Assembly (NCBI GenBank): GCA_017615325.1
Contig: JAGAAI010000006.1
Location: forward strand, 85,270 to 149,269
Origin: Clostridiales bacterium
GTDB taxonomy: Bacteria; Bacillota; Clostridia; Saccharofermentanales; Saccharofermentanaceae
Length of the DNA: 64,000 bases
Direction: 5' to 3'
The number at the start of each line of letters is the position of its first letter. The first letter of the stretch is position 1. The notes beneath the pieces were generated by a model. It was not told the DNA's origin and did no database searches. It saw only the letters and a list, made by a program, of their open reading frames with translations. A program made the position numbers and the translations under genes. This document shows positions 60,256-64,000 of the stretch, one piece after another.

Positions 60256-63200
60256 TTGACAAGCTTGATCTCGAAAGTCTCTCTGTAGTTGACGTTCTTC
60301 TTCAGAGGCTGGGAAGACCTGTTGTTGACCGTTCTTTCGATCTCCTTGCTGCAGAAGTCGAGGAAGAGCTCACCTGAATCGTTCATCATGAGCTGCTCTT
60401 CGTGCAGGTATTCATTCATCTGCTCAGGAGTATAAGGAAGAACGGTAAAATCAAATCTCGCATTAGGTCCTGACCTTCTGATCATGAGTTTGGAGCCTTC
60501 GCTGTTTTCGATCTTAACGACCTGAGTATCCGTATGGGAAGAGTTTTCCGCAGGGCGCGCGTAAGGATGGTAGATCTTGTCTGCGCCTGCAGCATAGACA
60601 CCGAGTCTTGCGGCATTCTTACGGTCAACATAAGACTCTCCGGGTCCTCTTCCGTACCAGGTGCAGAGTGTATCCTTCTTTACGATGGGAACCCTGACGC
60701 CGTATCTGATCATGTCGTATCTGGGTGTGAAGTCCATAGTAATGCGGAGAGTGTCTTCTGAAGGGATCTCGTAGAACATAACGACATCACCCTTCATTGC
60801 GAAAGACTTATAACTCGTTATCATCGAGAATACACCGTTCTTAACGGAATATTCACTGCTCTTATATCTTAAGGTCTTCTGGATATTCTCGTAATCACTC
60901 TCGCCCGAGAATATTGTCTTTGCAAGGATAAAGCTCTTATCCGTACGGTCGATGTTGGAAGGGCACCTGTAGAAACTCGGCATAAAGCTTCCAGCCAGGA
61001 AGTCCGTACCGTCGATCACGAGGCTGTTAACACCGCCCGTTGCACGGCTGAAGCCGATCCTGAACTTGCCTGCAGCTACAGAGACTCCGGAAGGGTCAGC
61101 ATATACGGTAAGTTTATCTTCTGCCAGAGACAGGTTGGGATCAGATACATCCTTCTGCTCGTACTGGACTTCCGTTACCTCTTCAGTTTCTTCTGTCTTG
61201 GGAGCTTCCGCACCGATTATCTGCCCTGCGATCTTCTCGATCTCGGCATCATCCATAACGGAAGCTACGCCTGTATCTTCCTCTTCTTCCACAGCGGTTT
61301 CATCCGTTGCAGTCTCCTTGGAAATGTCAGAAGAGTCTGCGGCAGGCAGAGCCTGGGGCGCATTCATACCCTCAGGGAGTTCCTCCTTGCCGGGATCTAT
61401 CTTAAGGACATCATCCTTAACCTTGCCGGATACGGGATTTGCAGCCTCCTTGGCGAGGATATCCTGATAGAATACGACCTCGTATCCTTCCTTGGCATAA
61501 TATGTGTCGTGAGCAAGCTTCAATGAAATATCGAAAACGAGTTCATGCGACATCGCATTCATGTATGCGTCGATATATTCTGCCTTGCCTTCGCCCCAGC
61601 CGGGTGTCGTAAACATCTCTGCAGTTATGGGGAATCTCAAGTTCCTTGTTCCGAAAGGCTCAACTCCCTGCATGAGACCTCTTCCGCTCATGATGGCATT
61701 GCCGCCCAGAAGGATCTTCCATTCAAGCTCCATCTCATCCGTATAAGCAAAAGGATGAATGTTTCTGAACGTAAGGTTTGTTCTGTCGCCTGCAGCAGCA
61801 AAGATGCTGATGTTTGCACACTGCTGCCTGATATCCGCATAGATAGGATGAGGGTTACGGTTGGCATCAACGATACCCTGACCTATGCTCGAATTCTCTT
61901 TGTTCTTACCACCGACAAGATCTGCATGATGGATCCACTTATAGTCGGCATCGTCATCCGTGAATCTTGTTCTGCCCTTAATGGACTCGAACAGGTTCTT
62001 GCCGGTCTTGTTCTTGCTGAACATGTTCTTCCTGTCAAGACAGAGGTCTTCCCAGGGTCCGAATACAACACCTGCATCCGTAGGGAAAGGCTTGATATCG
62101 GATACGATGCCCCTGCCGTCAGAATTGCCTTCTGCTGCGCAGTACCAGGGTCTTGTCTTATCGATATTGGAACACTCCTGCTTTGCTCTCAAAGCATAGT
62201 CCTCGTTGAATCCGTAATCCTGTACACCCCACATTACGATAGAAGGATGGTTCATGGCAGACTCAACGTAATCTCTCATGTAGTAGGCACCGGCCGTTGC
62301 GATGACATAGATACCGTACTGGTCGCAAAGGTTAAGGAAGTCATCGGATACGGGGAAACTGTTTACTATGACACCATTGAGTCCGCATCTCTTCATCAGG
62401 ATGACGTCCTGTCTTTCAAGAGCGCGGTTAACGGCGATACCGCCCATCGGGTCAAACTCATAGTATTTCGTAAGTTTAAGGTTGACTCTTCTGTCGTTGA
62501 TATTGAGTTTATCGTTTACGATCTCAGTCGTTCTGAATCCGAACCTCTGCTTCTTGGCGCAGATAACCGTGCCCTCCGAATCAGTAAGTTCGAGGATCAG
62601 GTCGTACTGGACAGGAGTTGCATCAGACCACTGGGCAACATCCAAAGCCATGAAATCAGTCTGGGCGCGCGTCTCCATACCTGCATCAACGACACCGGTA
62701 ATGGCTTCGCCCTGACCTCTGATATTTACGAACGGCAGCTTATAAGGGTCGTACTCTCCCCTCGCCTCGAGCAGGGAGATCCTGACCGAATAAGGGATCA
62801 TGTAGTCCGTATGGTTACGGATCCCGAAATCAACCTTGATCATGAAGTCTCCGCGCGGGTTCTTGGCTACGGTCTTCTCTATCTGATCGATCTTTGCGAT
62901 CTGAGTTACATAAGCTTCAGGAACGTATTCTAATTGCAGATGGAGATTACGGATCTCAAGAAGTGATTCTGAAACGATGCTTATCGGACGGAAAATACCA
63001 GAGAAGCCAAAGTTCATGAGCTCGGTAATTACATGTCCCCTGGAGTCCCTGTCAAATCTCGATACGATGATGACGATCAGATTTACGCCCTCATGTACGA
63101 AATCAGAGATAAGGAGTCTCTTTGCCGTAAGCACAGAGTGGCTCTTACAAACGAGCTTGTCATTGATATATACGCGGAACTGTCCGCAGATACCGGACGC

Positions 63201-63629
63201 TTCCAGATAGAGTGCTCTGTCTATATCCTTGGGAGTAAATGTTACCTCTGCCCTGTAGATACCTGTCTCATCGTCCTCATCACTCGTGGATTTGAGGTAG
63301 TACTTATCAGACATTGTCTCTTCTCTTTTGTTCTTATCGGATGCCAACACTTCCGAATAATCGTAGAGAAGGTTCTGGGGCATACCGTAACCTTCGGTCT
63401 GCCAGGTTGAAGGAACATCTATAAGTGCCCAGTCGGAATCATCATAAGACTTCTTATGGCAACCGATCGGCACCTGCGAAAGGCTGTCCACATGCAAAAA
63501 TCTCCAAGTGGTAAGCTTGGTTATGAACGGGGACTTGACTCTCCCGAACTCAGGCATCTGCCTTTCGCCGTAGATATAATCAAATGACTCGTACGGCAAA
63601 AAGCCGTCGTTGCTGTAAGTAAAATCCAT
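60252..63629 (-). CDS. GH2 beta-galactosidase-like protein lacking catalytic residues
   Basis: A 1125-residue cytoplasmic protein with the LacZ five-domain layout: sugar-binding domain (about 40-220), Ig-like domain (220-365), TIM barrel (370-600), Ig-like domain (610-720), and C-terminal beta-galactosidase small-chain domain (835-1125, GRGPGESYVDRKNAARLG). Between the last two lies an acidic low-complexity insert (about 735-830). The acid/base motif WSLGNE reads W467-G-V-Q-D-Y472, DEANIE reads ATAGAY (444-449), and no ICEYAHAMGN motif is found. So it is probably not a working galactosidase. No signal peptide. Binding site AAAAGGGTGATC. Followed by the HAD gene. Confidence 0.85.
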   Translation of the reverse strand: MDFTYSNDGFLPYESFDYIYGERQMPEFGRVKSPFITKLTTWRFLHVDSLSQVPIGCHKKSYDDSDWALIDVPSTWQTEGYGMPQNLLYDYSEVLASDKNKREETMSDKYYLKSTSDEDDETGIYRAEVTFTPKDIDRALYLEASGICGQFRVYINDKLVCKSHSVLTAKRLLISDFVHEGVNLIVIIVSRFDRDSRGHVITELMNFGFSGIFRPISIVSESLLEIRNLHLQLEYVPEAYVTQIAKIDQIEKTVAKNPRGDFMIKVDFGIRNHTDYMIPYSVRISLLEARGEYDPYKLPFVNIRGQGEAITGVVDAGMETRAQTDFMALDVAQWSDATPVQYDLILELTDSEGTVICAKKQRFGFRTTEIVNDKLNINDRRVNLKLTKYYEFDPMGGIAVNRALERQDVILMKRCGLNGVIVNSFPVSDDFLNLCDQYGIYVIATAGAYYMRDYVESAMNHPSIVMWGVQDYGFNEDYALRAKQECSNIDKTRPWYCAAEGNSDGRGIVSDIKPFPTDAGVVFGPWEDLCLDRKNMFSKNKTGKNLFESIKGRTRFTDDDADYKWIHHADLVGGKNKENSSIGQGIVDANRNPHPIYADIRQQCANISIFAAAGDRTNLTFRNIHPFAYTDEMELEWKILLGGNAIMSGRGLMQGVEPFGTRNLRFPITAEMFTTPGWGEGKAEYIDAYMNAMSHELVFDISLKLAHDTYYAKEGYEVVFYQDILAKEAANPVSGKVKDDVLKIDPGKEELPEGMNAPQALPAADSSDISKETATDETAVEEEEDTGVASVMDDAEIEKIAGQIIGAEAPKTEETEEVTEVQYEQKDVSDPNLSLAEDKLTVYADPSGVSVAAGKFRIGFSRATGGVNSLVIDGTDFLAGSFMPSFYRCPSNIDRTDKSFILAKTIFSGESDYENIQKTLRYKSSEYSVKNGVFSMITSYKSFAMKGDVVMFYEIPSEDTLRITMDFTPRYDMIRYGVRVPIVKKDTLCTWYGRGPGESYVDRKNAARLGVYAAGADKIYHPYARPAENSSHTDTQVVKIENSEGSKLMIRRSGPNARFDFTVLPYTPEQMNEYLHEEQLMMNDSGELFLDFCSKEIERTVNNRSSQPLKKNVNYRETFEIKLVK

Positions 63630-63727
63630 AGATGATCACCCTTTTTCTTAATTTAAGAGAATAATCTACGGTAATTGTATCATTTAATCCCCCGCGAAAA
63701 GTTTCAGGAATATTACATAATGAGGCA

Positions 63728-64000
63728 TTAATGAAGTATTATCAGCGCCACGACAGAAATCAGAAGGATAACGAAGACTACGACCGTTGCCGTGAGAAGC
63801 CTCCTCATTACAACCGGGTCAGTAAGGATAACGGGATCGTCAGGCTCTCTCGGGTCTTCCACAAGATTCCTGTCCTCTTCCGCACTCATACCGGTGTGCG
63901 AACTGTCAGAAAACCTGATCGCTGAATTATCGTAAGTAAGATGAGGCTCTTCCTTCCCATAGTGAGTTGCGATCTTAAGGTCCTCATTGACCTTAGGATC
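63728..64000 (-). CDS. C-terminus of a membrane-anchored protein (partial)
   Basis: The 90 residues before a TAA stop at 63728 form an open frame that runs off the right edge of the window, so the start is unseen. It is rich in acidic and polar residues, then ends with a basic RR and one hydrophobic helix (LLTATVVVFVILLISVVALI) followed by a two-residue tail. A tail-anchored or C-terminal-helix protein is likely; family unknown. It is codirectional with the GH2-like gene, 98 bases upstream of it. Confidence 0.7.
   Translation of the reverse strand, partial: DPKVNEDLKIATHYGKEEPHLTYDNSAIRFSDSSHTGMSAEEDRNLVEDPREPDDPVILTDPVVMRRLLTATVVVFVILLISVVALIILH

Noticed and set aside
61545..62933. Plus-strand frame of 462 codons opposite the GH2-like gene
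   Set aside because: The GH2 frame has family-wide homology features and a proper start; the opposite frame has none.

Overview
The window looks like the chromosome of a Gram-positive anaerobe of the class Clostridia. The signs are an IspH–ribosomal protein S1 fusion behind cmk, many secreted proteins with C-terminal S-layer homology (SLH) repeats, strong AGGAGG-type ribosome binding sites, and lipoproteins with Gram-positive style lipoboxes. A gut or rumen polysaccharide degrader is my inference from the glycosidases and the LRR/SLH surface proteins. Genus and species cannot be read from this window. No phage, insertion sequence or CRISPR array was seen.

Layout. 134–3881 (minus): thyA – histidine phosphatase – folA – LRR/SLH surface protein, tightly packed. 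4052–4837: a SleB-like cell wall hydrolase with its own promoter. 4947–16353: a BlaI-type repressor and an M56 (BlaR1-like) membrane protease, read into three GH3 glucosidase lipoproteins and one SxxK serine hydrolase lipoprotein; the four lipoproteins share a C-terminal domain of about 170 residues. 16494–16675: two proline tRNAs. 16791–19346: a solute-binding protein fused behind SLH repeats. 19506–28697: ileS – M50 protease – scpA – scpB – RpiR regulator – cmk – ispH/rpsA, apparently one long operon. 28940–31420: lipoprotein – rRNA methyltransferase – RluA-type pseudouridine synthase. 31564–34776 (plus): response regulator – histidine kinase – RluF-like synthase. 34779–37185 (minus): a dehydroquinate-synthase-like protein and an M28-peptidase-like lipoprotein, both lacking expected catalytic residues. 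37307–39705 (plus): gltX and a DUF975 membrane protein. 39791–43225 (minus): two LRR/SLH proteins with a shared upstream element. 43627–49902 (minus): ilvE, galM, ppk1, ppx. 50074–51882: LRR/Big2/SLH protein. 52014–56499 (minus): leuC-leuD-leuB plus a membrane glycosyltransferase. 56725–58854: Big2/SLH protein. 58966–63629 (minus): ECF transporter S component, HAD phosphatase, and a GH2 protein without the usual catalytic residues. 63728–64000: the C-terminus of a membrane-anchored protein running off the window.

Most likely new biology: (1) the repressor/protease-controlled lipoprotein cluster with a shared C-terminal domain; (2) an SLH-anchored solute-binding protein; (3) a set of six SLH proteins with two subtypes of the middle SLH repeat, two of them sharing an upstream element at identical spacing from the -10 box; (4) three apparent pseudoenzymes; (5) two 72-bp-period palindromic repeat pairs built alike from different six-base words, plus a perfect 51-bp tandem duplication in a 5' leader.
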